From an uncultured Leptospiraceae bacterium (GTDB taxonomy: Bacteria > Spirochaetota > Leptospiria > Leptospirales > Leptospiraceae): 10,393 bases of DNA. The number at the start of each line of letters is the position of its first letter. The stretch's first letter is position 1. The position numbers and the translations under genes are program-made. A model generated the notes under the pieces. The model was not told where the DNA came from. It did not search any database and was given only the letters and a program-made list of their open reading frames with translations. Below, in pieces: positions 1-6,287 of this stretch. The stretch lies in the NCBI GenBank assembly GCA_937924465.1, contig CALDSP010000081.1, positions 1 through 10,393 of the forward strand, read 5' to 3'.

Positions 1-26
1 AAAAGTAAAAAAACAAAAAACTTCAT
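1..26 (-). CDS. Start of a gene running off the left edge (N-terminus only)
   Basis: Read on the minus strand, an ATG at 26-24 is followed by eight open codons giving M-K-F-F-V-F-L-L before the window ends. A perfect GGAGG lies 4 nt upstream (35-31). The Lys followed by a run of large hydrophobic residues looks like the start of a signal peptide or a first membrane segment, so the product is probably exported or membrane-bound. It begins 39 bp after the stop of the secreted protein encoded at 66-1085 on the same strand, so the two are probably co-transcribed. Nothing about function can be said from eight residues. The strong ribosome-binding site is the main reason to believe the gene is real. 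Confidence 0.6.
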
Positions 27-30
27 AATT

Positions 31-35
31 CCTCC
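31..35 (-). promoter_or_regulatory. Shine-Dalgarno sequence for the partial left-edge gene
   Basis: On the minus strand GGAGG is followed by AATT and then ATG at 26-24. It is a perfect anti-16S match at 4 nt spacing and one of the best in the window. It decides the start of the truncated gene. Confidence 0.6.
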
Positions 36-65
36 ATAAATATTGGATAATAAAAAATTCTAAAA

Positions 66-1085
66 TTAAAATTTATATTGTAGATAAAATCCATAGAAAA
101 AATTTTCTAAATTATAAGATGAAATAAAAGGATTTTTAGGATTTTCAAGTTGTATATGAAATCCTCCTATGAAACTTTTTGATTCAAAGTTTTTTTCTGT
201 TAAAAATACATCTAAAATATGAAGCCCCAAAAAAAATCCAGCGACTCCAATTGCTATGTTTCGTTTTTGAGTATAATCTTGAACAATCTTTTTATGATTT
301 GGATCTTCAAATATGAAAATAGAATTGTTTATAGGAAGTAGAAATTGTGAGGCTTGGGATTGACTGATTGCAATTTGATTGGAAACAGCATAAGCTACAC
401 TTCCAAAAAAAAGAATAGAAAAACTAAATCCTTTCCAATACTTTTCGTTGGCAATTTGATAAACTCCCGGCGTTACATAAAGAGGTAGCTCTGCGTAATT
501 CATACTTTTAGATTCTTGTTTCCATTCCATAGAAGAGATTTCACTTTCAAGAAGTTCCTTTGTGGAATTGGTATCTATCTCTGTAATAACAAGTATATTT
601 TTTGTAATTTTATTTATTTTACAAAGATAAAAATTTCGTTCTTTTGTACGGATGTGAAGTTTCGCATTTTCTTTAAAAACTTTACTGAGAGTTTTATTTT
701 TTTCTAAGTCATGAGCATAGAAGTACTTCAAGTTAGAAAGGGGGATTTTTTCTCTGTGTAAATATCCCACACCTTTGGCTACGGTGATAGAGTTTTCGCT
801 AACAGAGTATAAGAGTGAATCACATTCTTCAGAGTCAAAAAGACCATTCTTTTTATAACAAAAGGGAATTCCAAAATAACCAATTTCTAGATGCTTGACT
901 TCATCCTTTTTGATTTTTATAATCTCTCCCTTCGTTTCAAACTCTAGAAATTCTTTGGTTTCTTGGATGTAATTTCCTTCTATAAAACGTCCTGTTTTAG
1001 TTTGTATAATATCTGCATTCAATGAAAAATAAAAAAGATAAAAGATTATAAAAAAAAATAAATGATATAATTTAGAAAGAATCAT
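66..1085 (-). CDS. Secreted or membrane protein of unknown function with small beta repeats and two hydrophobic C-terminal segments
   Basis: I do not recognise a named family. Residues 1-24 form a signal peptide: Lys5, then a long aromatic hydrophobic core, ending L-N-A before Asp25. There is no lipobox Cys. The next part, about 25-190, seems to hold three divergent copies of a short beta module: a Gly or charged turn, an alternating hydrophobic strand, then an 'I-x-x-x-x-I' strand, at about 27-69, 91-122 and 144-188. Two hydrophobic stretches follow: one with the Gly-Phe-Ser start after PGVYQIANEKYWKG, and a second near residues 275-295. The C-terminus ends in alternating aromatic residues (Y-G-F-Y-L-Q-Y-K-F), which could be a terminal membrane beta strand, though two alpha segments argue against a simple outer-membrane barrel. 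The pattern after residue 200 recalls DUF5683-type proteins, but I would not insist on it. No Shine-Dalgarno is visible. A TATATT lies 7 nt upstream of the ATG, so the mRNA could be leaderless. Confidence 0.75.
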   Translation of the reverse strand: MILSKLYHLFFFIIFYLFYFSLNADIIQTKTGRFIEGNYIQETKEFLEFETKGEIIKIKKDEVKHLEIGYFGIPFCYKKNGLFDSEECDSLLYSVSENSITVAKGVGYLHREKIPLSNLKYFYAHDLEKNKTLSKVFKENAKLHIRTKERNFYLCKINKITKNILVITEIDTNSTKELLESEISSMEWKQESKSMNYAELPLYVTPGVYQIANEKYWKGFSFSILFFGSVAYAVSNQIAISQSQASQFLLPINNSIFIFEDPNHKKIVQDYTQKRNIAIGVAGFFLGLHILDVFLTEKNFESKSFIGGFHIQLENPKNPFISSYNLENFFYGFYLQYKF

Positions 1086-1215
1086 ATTAAATAATATACT
1101 TTAGACTTATAATCTTAGAATTTTTTTATATGGCAATTCTATTTTTAAAAATTCAACTACAGAAAAATATCTAGCATTTTTTGTAAATTTTCCGATAGTT
1201 TTAAAGGAGAAAGTC
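1086..1215. promoter_or_regulatory. Divergent intergenic region between the secreted-protein gene and the TPR gene
   Basis: This 130-bp stretch must hold promoters for both directions. On the minus strand TATATT (1098-1093) lies 7 nt before the ATG at 1085, with no good -35. On the plus strand an exact TATAAT occurs at 1108-1113, also without a good -35, about 100 nt from the ATG at 1216. A 12-bp palindrome ATTTTTAAAAAT lies at 1141-1152. The plus-strand gene has a clear Shine-Dalgarno, AAAGGAGA at 1203-1210. Promoter positions are guesses; the regulatory role of the region follows from the gene layout. Confidence 0.5.
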
Positions 1216-2001
1216 ATGAAAAGAGACGCTCAGCAACAAAATTTATTTCAAATGGCTTGGGAAGCTTTTGAGGTAGGAAACTTTGAAGAAGTTGAAAAAC
1301 TGCAAGTTCAATACCCTAATAATTTTTCAATTTTGCATTTGTATTTTATTGCGTATTATTTGGATCATAAGCAACTTCCTAAGTCTTTTGAAACTTCCCA
1401 ACTTTCTGAAAATTCTGTTTTGCAACCTCTTTTAAAAAGTATTTATTTTCAAAAAAAGTTTAATTTTCAAGAAGCTTTTTATTTTTGGAAAGAATTTTTA
1501 GTTAGTTCAAGAAATTATTTAACTCCTCTTATTTTAACCTATGGAGTGAGTACTTCCATTGAGGCAGAACAGTACGAACATGCTCTTCAATTGATTGAAC
1601 TAGACTCATCTACTCATTCAGAAGCTTATTTTGCAGAATTAAAATTAAAAGCCTTATATTATTTAAAAAGATTTCCTGATCTCATTCAACATTATAAAAA
1701 AAATTACAAGTCCATTCCAGAAAATTCTGAACACTTTTTTATGGTTGGAATGGCTTTATTGCACTTGAAGAAATACAAAGAGTCCGAACAGTTTTTCCAA
1801 AAAGTTGATTCTTTTTCTCTCCCTAGTTTTGAAGAAATAAAACAGGAAATGAAAGAAAAAATTCAAAAAATTCCACTTTTAGAACGAAAACCAAACTTAA
1901 ACCCAGATGAATTAAGAGAACTTGGGTTTGCTTATCTGTTTACAAATCAATACCAAAAAGCAGAAAAAATTTTTCAATTAGCTTTGAATAAAGTTGCTTA
2001 A
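1216..2001 (+). CDS. TPR-repeat protein, cytosolic, function unknown
   Basis: This is a 261-residue protein without signal peptide or membrane segment. It is rich in aromatic and Lys/Glu residues and predicted almost wholly helical. Recognisable tetratricopeptide-like helical hairpins are at about 9-34 (W15, A17, G21, A-E pattern), 115-140 (A-E-Q-Y-E-H-A-L), 172-200 (M-A-L-L-H-L-K-K-Y-K-E-S-E) and 231-261 (G-F-A-Y-L-F-T-N-Q-Y-Q-K-A-E-K-I-F). The last repeat fits the TPR consensus best. The start is supported by a strong Shine-Dalgarno, AGGAG at 1205-1209, 6 nt from the ATG. TPR proteins are scaffolds for protein contacts, so a partner among the downstream signalling proteins is possible but only inferred. 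It is separated from the kinase gene by 45 bp holding a separate candidate promoter, so it may or may not share that transcript. Confidence 0.8.
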   Translation: MKRDAQQQNLFQMAWEAFEVGNFEEVEKLQVQYPNNFSILHLYFIAYYLDHKQLPKSFETSQLSENSVLQPLLKSIYFQKKFNFQEAFYFWKEFLVSSRNYLTPLILTYGVSTSIEAEQYEHALQLIELDSSTHSEAYFAELKLKALYYLKRFPDLIQHYKKNYKSIPENSEHFFMVGMALLHLKKYKESEQFFQKVDSFSLPSFEEIKQEMKEKIQKIPLLERKPNLNPDELRELGFAYLFTNQYQKAEKIFQLALNKVA

Positions 2002-2010
2002 GTTTTGTAG

Positions 2011-2039
2011 TTGTCTACATTTTAGTATTTTCTTATATT
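2011..2039 (+). promoter_or_regulatory. Candidate sigma-70-type promoter giving a leaderless kinase mRNA
   Basis: TTGTCT (2011-2016, 4/6 match to the -35 consensus) and TATATT (2034-2039, 5/6 match to -10) are exactly 17 bp apart. The -10 ends 7 nt before the ATG at 2047, so transcription would begin at or within a base or two of the start codon. This agrees with the lack of any Shine-Dalgarno upstream of that ATG. A small inverted repeat, TGTAG-TTGT-CTACA (2006-2019), overlaps the -35 and could be a protein site or chance. Confidence 0.5.
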
Positions 2040-2046
2040 AGCCTAA

Positions 2047-3285
2047 ATGAAACTTCACATTCCCAAAGATCCTATTCTTGTTTTAGATGATGAAAAATAT
2101 ATTTTAGATACTTATAAAGAAATTTTATCTATCATGGGAATTCCATTCGAACTGTTCCAAAACGGACACAATGCCTTGGCTTCTTTTAAAAGTAAAAAAT
2201 TTTCTATTGTTATTACCGATTTAGATATGCCTCAAATGCATGGTATAACATTTATACAAAGGATTAAAGAAATTCAAAATAACATTCTCATTCTCGTTGG
2301 AAGTGGAATGGATGACCCAGTCACAATCATTGAGGTCATGAAACTTGGAGTATTTGACTATATTTTAAAACCTTTTCACTTTTATCAACTTCAAAAAGTA
2401 ATTATAAGAACTTTAGAATATTATTATCAAAAAGAACAAGAGAAACTTCAAACTCTTTATGCAGCAGAAAAACTCAAAGCTCAAATTGAATGGTTAAATT
2501 ATAAAGAAAGTGCAAGACTTAGAGATACTCATCATTCTACTTTACGTAATTTACATGATATGAAAAATTCATTCTTAGAAGGTGCAAGCATTGGTTCTAT
2601 TATGACTATGATTTATATGATTCGAGATAGCATGCAAAAAACTGAAAACGGTTATTTAGTCGATAAAGATTTATTAGATACTTTAATTGAATGCAATGAG
2701 ACTTGCAATCATCAATTTGAAGGAATTTATAATATTACTCAAATCCTAGAAGCAAACATGCAACTGAAAGAAATGACTTGTGAAGAGTTTAATCAAAAAG
2801 TTGTAAATTGGGTTGAACCTATTCTTCTTCATTTTACAAGAAAAAATGTGAGTGTCACTTATCCAACTCTTCACTCAAAGGCAATTTTAGAAATTGATGA
2901 AAATGCTTTTATAGATGTTGTACAGGAACTTCTCTTTAATGCTTACAAATACACAATACCTAATTCTACAATCAATATATTTAGTTTCATTACAGAAGGA
3001 TATATGATTCTCACCGTGAAAAATGATGTTTCAGAAAATCCTTATGGTGGAATTCCAAAAGAATATGAAAAAATTCTCATTGAACCATTTATTCGTTTAC
3101 ATACAAATGATGAGTATATAATTAAAGTTGAAAAATTTGGTTTAGGACTTGGGCTTACAGTAGTGGATAATATCATTAAGAAACACAACGGAATGTTTTT
3201 TATTCATGATGTAGTAGATTACACAACTACACATAAAAAATTATGTGTAGTGGCAGAAGTTTTTTTACCAATCAAAAAGAAATGA
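2047..3285 (+). CDS. Hybrid sensor kinase: N-terminal receiver domain plus C-terminal histidine kinase
   Basis: This 412-residue cytosolic signalling protein has no membrane segment. Residues 9-125 are a receiver (REC) domain with the acidic pair D14/D15, phospho-acceptor D58 (T-D-L-D-M-P), S86 in the Thr/Ser position and K108 (L-K-P-F). A helical linker (125-160) leads to a dimerisation region where H170 in L-H-D-M-K-N fits a phospho-histidine H-box. The ATPase domain (about 245-410) has an N-box with E294 and N298 (Q-E-L-L-F-N-A-Y-K-Y), an F-like box (I-E-P-F-I-R-L) and an intact G2 box (G-L-G-L-G-L). The G1 box is poor: N-D-V-S-E-N-P-Y-G-G-I-P replaces D-x-G-x-G, so ATP binding may be altered. 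No sensor domain is present, so input probably arrives through the receiver. It heads an operon with the thiolase (7 bp away), another receiver and a cNMP-binding protein. The start has no Shine-Dalgarno, but the receiver begins at residue 9, which leaves little room for another start. Confidence 0.85.
   Translation: MKLHIPKDPILVLDDEKYILDTYKEILSIMGIPFELFQNGHNALASFKSKKFSIVITDLDMPQMHGITFIQRIKEIQNNILILVGSGMDDPVTIIEVMKLGVFDYILKPFHFYQLQKVIIRTLEYYYQKEQEKLQTLYAAEKLKAQIEWLNYKESARLRDTHHSTLRNLHDMKNSFLEGASIGSIMTMIYMIRDSMQKTENGYLVDKDLLDTLIECNETCNHQFEGIYNITQILEANMQLKEMTCEEFNQKVVNWVEPILLHFTRKNVSVTYPTLHSKAILEIDENAFIDVVQELLFNAYKYTIPNSTINIFSFITEGYMILTVKNDVSENPYGGIPKEYEKILIEPFIRLHTNDEYIIKVEKFGLGLGLTVVDNIIKKHNGMFFIHDVVDYTTTHKKLCVVAEVFLPIKKK
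3226..3251 (+). repeat. Perfect 11-bp inverted repeat (hairpin) near the end of the kinase gene
   Basis: ACTACACATAA (3226-3236), loop AAAA (3237-3240) and TTATGTGTAGT (3241-3251) form a perfect 11-bp stem with a 4-nt loop. It lies inside the kinase coding region and ends 41 nt before the thiolase start at 3293. A run of seven T (3260-3266) follows 8 nt later, too far for a classical terminator. It may affect mRNA processing, partial termination or thiolase translation; that role is inference. Confidence 0.55.
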
Positions 3286-3292
3286 GGAATTT

Positions 3293-4648
3293 ATGGAGTT
3301 TTTAACTTTTTCTAAGGAAAGAATTATTTTAGCAGGGGGAGTGAGAACTCCCATAGGACAGGCTGGAAAGTCTTTTTCTGATATTCCTTCTTATGAATTA
3401 GGATCAAAAATTATCGAAGCAATTTTCAATCGGACAATGGTTTCTAAAGAAGAGGTGAGCGGGGTTGTTTGTGGGGAGATTAACCAATCAAGTAAAGCAC
3501 CTAACGTAGCTAGAGTCATGGCAGTCAAAACTGGGCTCCCTTTAAAATCTACTGCTATTACTGTTGCCAATAACTGTGTTTCAGGATTTGAAGCTGTTTT
3601 AGATGCAGCAAGGAGAGTGATGATTGGAGAAGGGGATTTTTATTTAGTTGTAGGACAGGATTCAATGTCTCAAGGTCCTTTTTTTTTAGAAGGTGCCAAA
3701 CAAAAACCTAAGTTTGCTACTCTGGAAAAATTAATTGCAAATTGGGCAGAAATCCCCAACTCCGATATAAAAATTATTGATTCTATAGAAGAAGGTTTAA
3801 CTGATCCAATTCGAAAGATAAATATGGCAATGACAGCTGAGATTGCCGCTCAAAACTATGGTCTTACAAAAAAAGATTTAGATGAATATGCTTATCGTTC
3901 TTACAAAAAGGCTTATGAATCCATTCGAGCAGGTAAATATAGACCTTATATTCATCCTATTGAGTGTAGTGATGGAACTCTTTTAGAAAATGATGAATAT
4001 ATTCTTTCTAAAACTGGAATGGTAGAAAACCCTTCCCGTTTTGAAAAAGCAAGCCCACTTTTTGATTCTAAATACTTAAGTATAAAAGAATTTTATCAAA
4101 AATATAAAGACTGGATTTTAGTTCCTTTCCAAGAGGGAAAGACTCATGCAACTGTGAGTTTGTTTAATTCTTGTCCTCGCTCGGATGGTTCAGGAGCTAT
4201 TTTTGTAACAACAGAGTCTAAAGCTCAAAAATTAGGAGTTCCTGTTCAAGCTATTTTAAAAGGATGGGGAATGTATGGAGTCGATCCTGCTTATATGGGA
4301 ATTGGGATGGCATTTGCAATGGGCACAGCGGTGCAAAAAACAAATATGACGTTTGCGAAAATTGATAATTTTGAAATTCATGAAGCGTTTGCTGCAACTG
4401 TGATGGGAACCATGAGAGAAGTCAAACGATCTTATGGGTTTGATTTAGAAAGAGCCGATAAAGAAGAAGGAAAGGTCAATCCAAATGGTGGAACTTTAGC
4501 TTTAGGTCATCCTTTAGGAGCAACAGGAATTCGAATTTTGTTAAACCAAATTATGGATTTTGATCTCAATCCACATCATAAATATTCGTTGGGTGCAATC
4601 TGTGCGGGTGGTGGTGTTGCAGGTTCTATTTTACTGGAGAGGCCATGA
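3293..4648 (+). CDS. Thiolase-family acetyl-CoA C-acyltransferase
   Basis: Thiolases condense two acyl-CoAs or cleave 3-ketoacyl-CoA, in fatty-acid oxidation, polyhydroxybutyrate or ketone-body metabolism. All catalytic residues are present: nucleophile C95 (N-N-C-V-S-G), H363 (H-E-A-F-A-A), H406 (N-P-N-G-G-T-L-A-L-G-H-P-L-G-A-T-G) and C437 (C-A-G-G-G). The N-terminus (G-G-V-R-T-P-I-G) is also typical. At 451 residues it is longer than the usual 390-400. The excess is a Lys/Tyr-rich insertion of about 25-30 residues near 258-284, just before the S-L-F-N-S-C-P-R-S-D-G-S-G segment, and a smaller one near 118-140 in the loop domain. Whether it works in synthesis or breakdown cannot be told. The Shine-Dalgarno GAGGA (3284-3288) overlaps the kinase stop codon, and its own stop overlaps the next gene by 4 nt, so it is tightly coupled to two signalling genes. 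Confidence 0.9.
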   Translation: MEFLTFSKERIILAGGVRTPIGQAGKSFSDIPSYELGSKIIEAIFNRTMVSKEEVSGVVCGEINQSSKAPNVARVMAVKTGLPLKSTAITVANNCVSGFEAVLDAARRVMIGEGDFYLVVGQDSMSQGPFFLEGAKQKPKFATLEKLIANWAEIPNSDIKIIDSIEEGLTDPIRKINMAMTAEIAAQNYGLTKKDLDEYAYRSYKKAYESIRAGKYRPYIHPIECSDGTLLENDEYILSKTGMVENPSRFEKASPLFDSKYLSIKEFYQKYKDWILVPFQEGKTHATVSLFNSCPRSDGSGAIFVTTESKAQKLGVPVQAILKGWGMYGVDPAYMGIGMAFAMGTAVQKTNMTFAKIDNFEIHEAFAATVMGTMREVKRSYGFDLERADKEEGKVNPNGGTLALGHPLGATGIRILLNQIMDFDLNPHHKYSLGAICAGGGVAGSILLERP

Positions 4649-5010
4649 AAGAAATTCTTGTAGTGGATGATCAGCCTCAAATCTCCAAGCTATTGAATGA
4701 CTTACTAACAAATGCAGGTTATAAAGTTTATGTAGCTTTTAATGGAGAGATTGGATACAAGAAGGCTTTAGAAATCAAGCCTGATTTAATTGTTATGGAT
4801 ATTATGATGCCAGTTATGAGTGGATTTGATGCAGCCAAAGAAATTCGAAAATATCCTGAATTGGAAAATATTCCCATTATTTTTTTAACTGCAAGAGGAT
4901 TAGAATCGGATAAATTGGAAGCAGAAAAATTAGGTGCTGTAGCTTTTGTTACAAAACCTTTTTCTCCAAAACAGTTTGTCCAAATTGTTAAAAAACAACT
5001 TGGAGATTAA
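4645..5010 (+). CDS. Single-domain response regulator (CheY-like receiver)
   Basis: The 121 residues form one receiver domain and nothing else. Acidic residues D8 and D9, phospho-acceptor D52 (V-M-D-I-M-M-P), T82 (F-L-T-A-R) and K104 (T-K-P-F) are all present, so it should be phosphorylatable. With no output domain it must act by protein contact or as a phosphorelay shuttle. The natural donor is the kinase at 2047, which carries its own receiver. The ATG overlaps the thiolase stop as ATGA, and a purine-rich GGAGAGG (4636-4642) lies 2 nt upstream, so translation is coupled to the thiolase. Only 2 bp separate it from the cNMP-binding gene. It is not identifiable as chemotaxis CheY from sequence alone. 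Confidence 0.9.
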   Translation: MKEILVVDDQPQISKLLNDLLTNAGYKVYVAFNGEIGYKKALEIKPDLIVMDIMMPVMSGFDAAKEIRKYPELENIPIIFLTARGLESDKLEAEKLGAVAFVTKPFSPKQFVQIVKKQLGD

Positions 5011-5012
5011 CA

Positions 5013-6233
5013 ATGGAAGGTCAACTTTATAAGTTAGTAAATTTTATTCCGGGGGCTTTTATCATTTTGGAGGGGGAAAGGAAATCTACACAGTTTTATA
5101 TTATCAAAGAAGGAAAAGTTAAACTTTTACGAGATTTCCCTGTTCATGGAGAGCCTGCTTCCGAAATCTTGGGTCCAGGAGATTTCTTTGGAGTGATTGC
5201 TGCAATGAGTCAATATCCTCAAATTGAGTCAGCCGTAGCTGTAACCAATGTGGTTTTAATTGCTGTTTCTTATACGAGGTTTGGTGAACTCATTCAGAAA
5301 AATGCTCCTTTAGCTTTAAAGATTATTCGATATTTTTCCAAGAAACTTAGACAATTTGATGAACCCTTGGGAAAAGTAGGAGGTAAGGTATATACAGGGG
5401 GAGTTCAAGATCCAAGTGTTTTAAATATGTTGTTTACACTGGCAGAGTTCTACTTTAATCAAGGGAGTATTGAAACAGCAGTGTATTTATACCAAAGTTA
5501 CTTGAAATATGCAGAGAATGGGGAATATGTAGACATAGCAAAAAAACAACTCAAAATGCTTGGACGAGGGTTTGAACTAGAAACCAAAACAGGAGCTTCT
5601 AGAACTTATCATCCCAATGAAATGATCTTTTGTGAAAATGAACCCGGACATGATTTGTTTATCGTTCAACGTGGAAGGGTTAAAATTTCTAAATATATAA
5701 ATGGGAATGATCTAATCCTAAACATTATGAAACCCGGAGATGTGTTTGGAGAGATGGCTTTGTTAGACAACAAACCACGCTCTGCCTCTGCTACTGCAAT
5801 TGAAGAGACTGAACTACTTGCTATAAACAAACAAAACTTTGAAAATATGACAGTTTCACAACCTCAACTAATGACTCGAATTATTGTTTTACTTTCTGAA
5901 AGAATTTGGAATGCTTATAAGAAAGTAGCCAATTCTTTACTTCCCGACATAAATGCCCGTATTGCAGATATGCTTATGATGATTGTTGAACGAAACAAAG
6001 TCAAAATTGCTCCAAGATCTGGATTTGAGTTTGATATAGGTCCTGTGGAACTTTTAAAAATGTTAGGTCTTTCAGATAGAGAAATGAATGCTTTTGCTAA
6101 GTTTATGGGTATTTATAAATTTATAAAAATAGAAGGAGATAAAATTGTTTGTACTGATTTATCTTTACTGGATAGAATGGTGCATCAATCTAGGGAAGTT
6201 CTGAAAGAATCAAGAAGCGGAGCTAAGAAATAA
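5013..6233 (+). CDS. Dual cyclic-nucleotide-binding protein with divergent CRP-like winged helix
   Basis: The 406-residue protein has two cNMP-binding (CAP_ED) domains, at about 5-115 and 195-310. Between them is a helical TPR-like segment (130-185: F-T-L-A-E-F-Y-F-N-Q-G-S-I-E-T-A-V-Y-L-Y). The second domain has a canonical phosphate-binding cassette (242-258: G-D-V-F-G-E-M-A-L-L with E247 and R256), so cAMP or a related nucleotide could bind. The first cassette is degenerate (G-D-F-F-G-V-I-A-A-M, Val61 in the Glu place and no Arg), so it is probably structural. Residues 315-390 resemble the CRP winged helix (V-E-L-L-K-M-L-G-L-S-D-R-E-M-N-A-F), but N359 and neighbours replace the usual recognition-helix Arg pattern. 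It could be a regulator with changed specificity or one that no longer binds DNA. GGAG at 5002-5005, 7 nt from the ATG, supports the start. It is the last gene of the tight cluster. Confidence 0.88.
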   Translation: MEGQLYKLVNFIPGAFIILEGERKSTQFYIIKEGKVKLLRDFPVHGEPASEILGPGDFFGVIAAMSQYPQIESAVAVTNVVLIAVSYTRFGELIQKNAPLALKIIRYFSKKLRQFDEPLGKVGGKVYTGGVQDPSVLNMLFTLAEFYFNQGSIETAVYLYQSYLKYAENGEYVDIAKKQLKMLGRGFELETKTGASRTYHPNEMIFCENEPGHDLFIVQRGRVKISKYINGNDLILNIMKPGDVFGEMALLDNKPRSASATAIEETELLAINKQNFENMTVSQPQLMTRIIVLLSERIWNAYKKVANSLLPDINARIADMLMMIVERNKVKIAPRSGFEFDIGPVELLKMLGLSDREMNAFAKFMGIYKFIKIEGDKIVCTDLSLLDRMVHQSREVLKESRSGAKK

Positions 6234-6237
6234 TAAC

Positions 6238-6256
6238 TTATAAAATTATTTTATAA
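6238..6256 (+). repeat. AT-only inverted repeat after the cNMP gene
   Basis: TTATAAAA (6238-6245), loop TTA and TTTTATAA (6249-6256) form a perfect 8-bp stem 4 nt after the stop codon. All pairs are A-T, so an RNA hairpin would be weak. The right arm overlaps an exact TATAAT (6252-6257) that might act as the -10 of the following methyltransferase gene, though no -35 is visible. It could be a poor terminator, a promoter element or chance in AT-rich DNA. Confidence 0.3.
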
Positions 6257-6287
6257 TATGTTCTTAGTGACTCTTTAAATTTTAAAG

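Noticed and set aside
516..707. A 63-codon open frame on the plus strand opposite the secreted-protein gene
   Set aside because: It is antisense to a better-supported gene, is rich in Phe and Lys as expected from AT-rich antisense reading, and has no Shine-Dalgarno or recognisable motif.
2006..2023. TGTAG-TTGT-CTACA followed by TTTT as a terminator of the TPR gene
   Set aside because: A 5-bp stem with only four T after it is too weak, and the sequence is better explained as overlapping a -35 element.
3226..3266. The 11-bp hairpin as a classical rho-independent terminator
   Set aside because: The T-run starts 8 nt after the stem, the stem is A-T rich, and it lies inside the kinase coding region.
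6110..6130. AT repeat with two TTTATAAA copies inside the cNMP gene
   Set aside because: It encodes ordinary residues (Y-K-F-I-K) and is expected in AT-rich coding sequence.
6252..6287. A firm promoter for rsmD based on the exact TATAAT at 6252-6257
   Set aside because: No -35 or extended -10 is present, and the hexamer is part of an A-T inverted repeat, so chance is likely.
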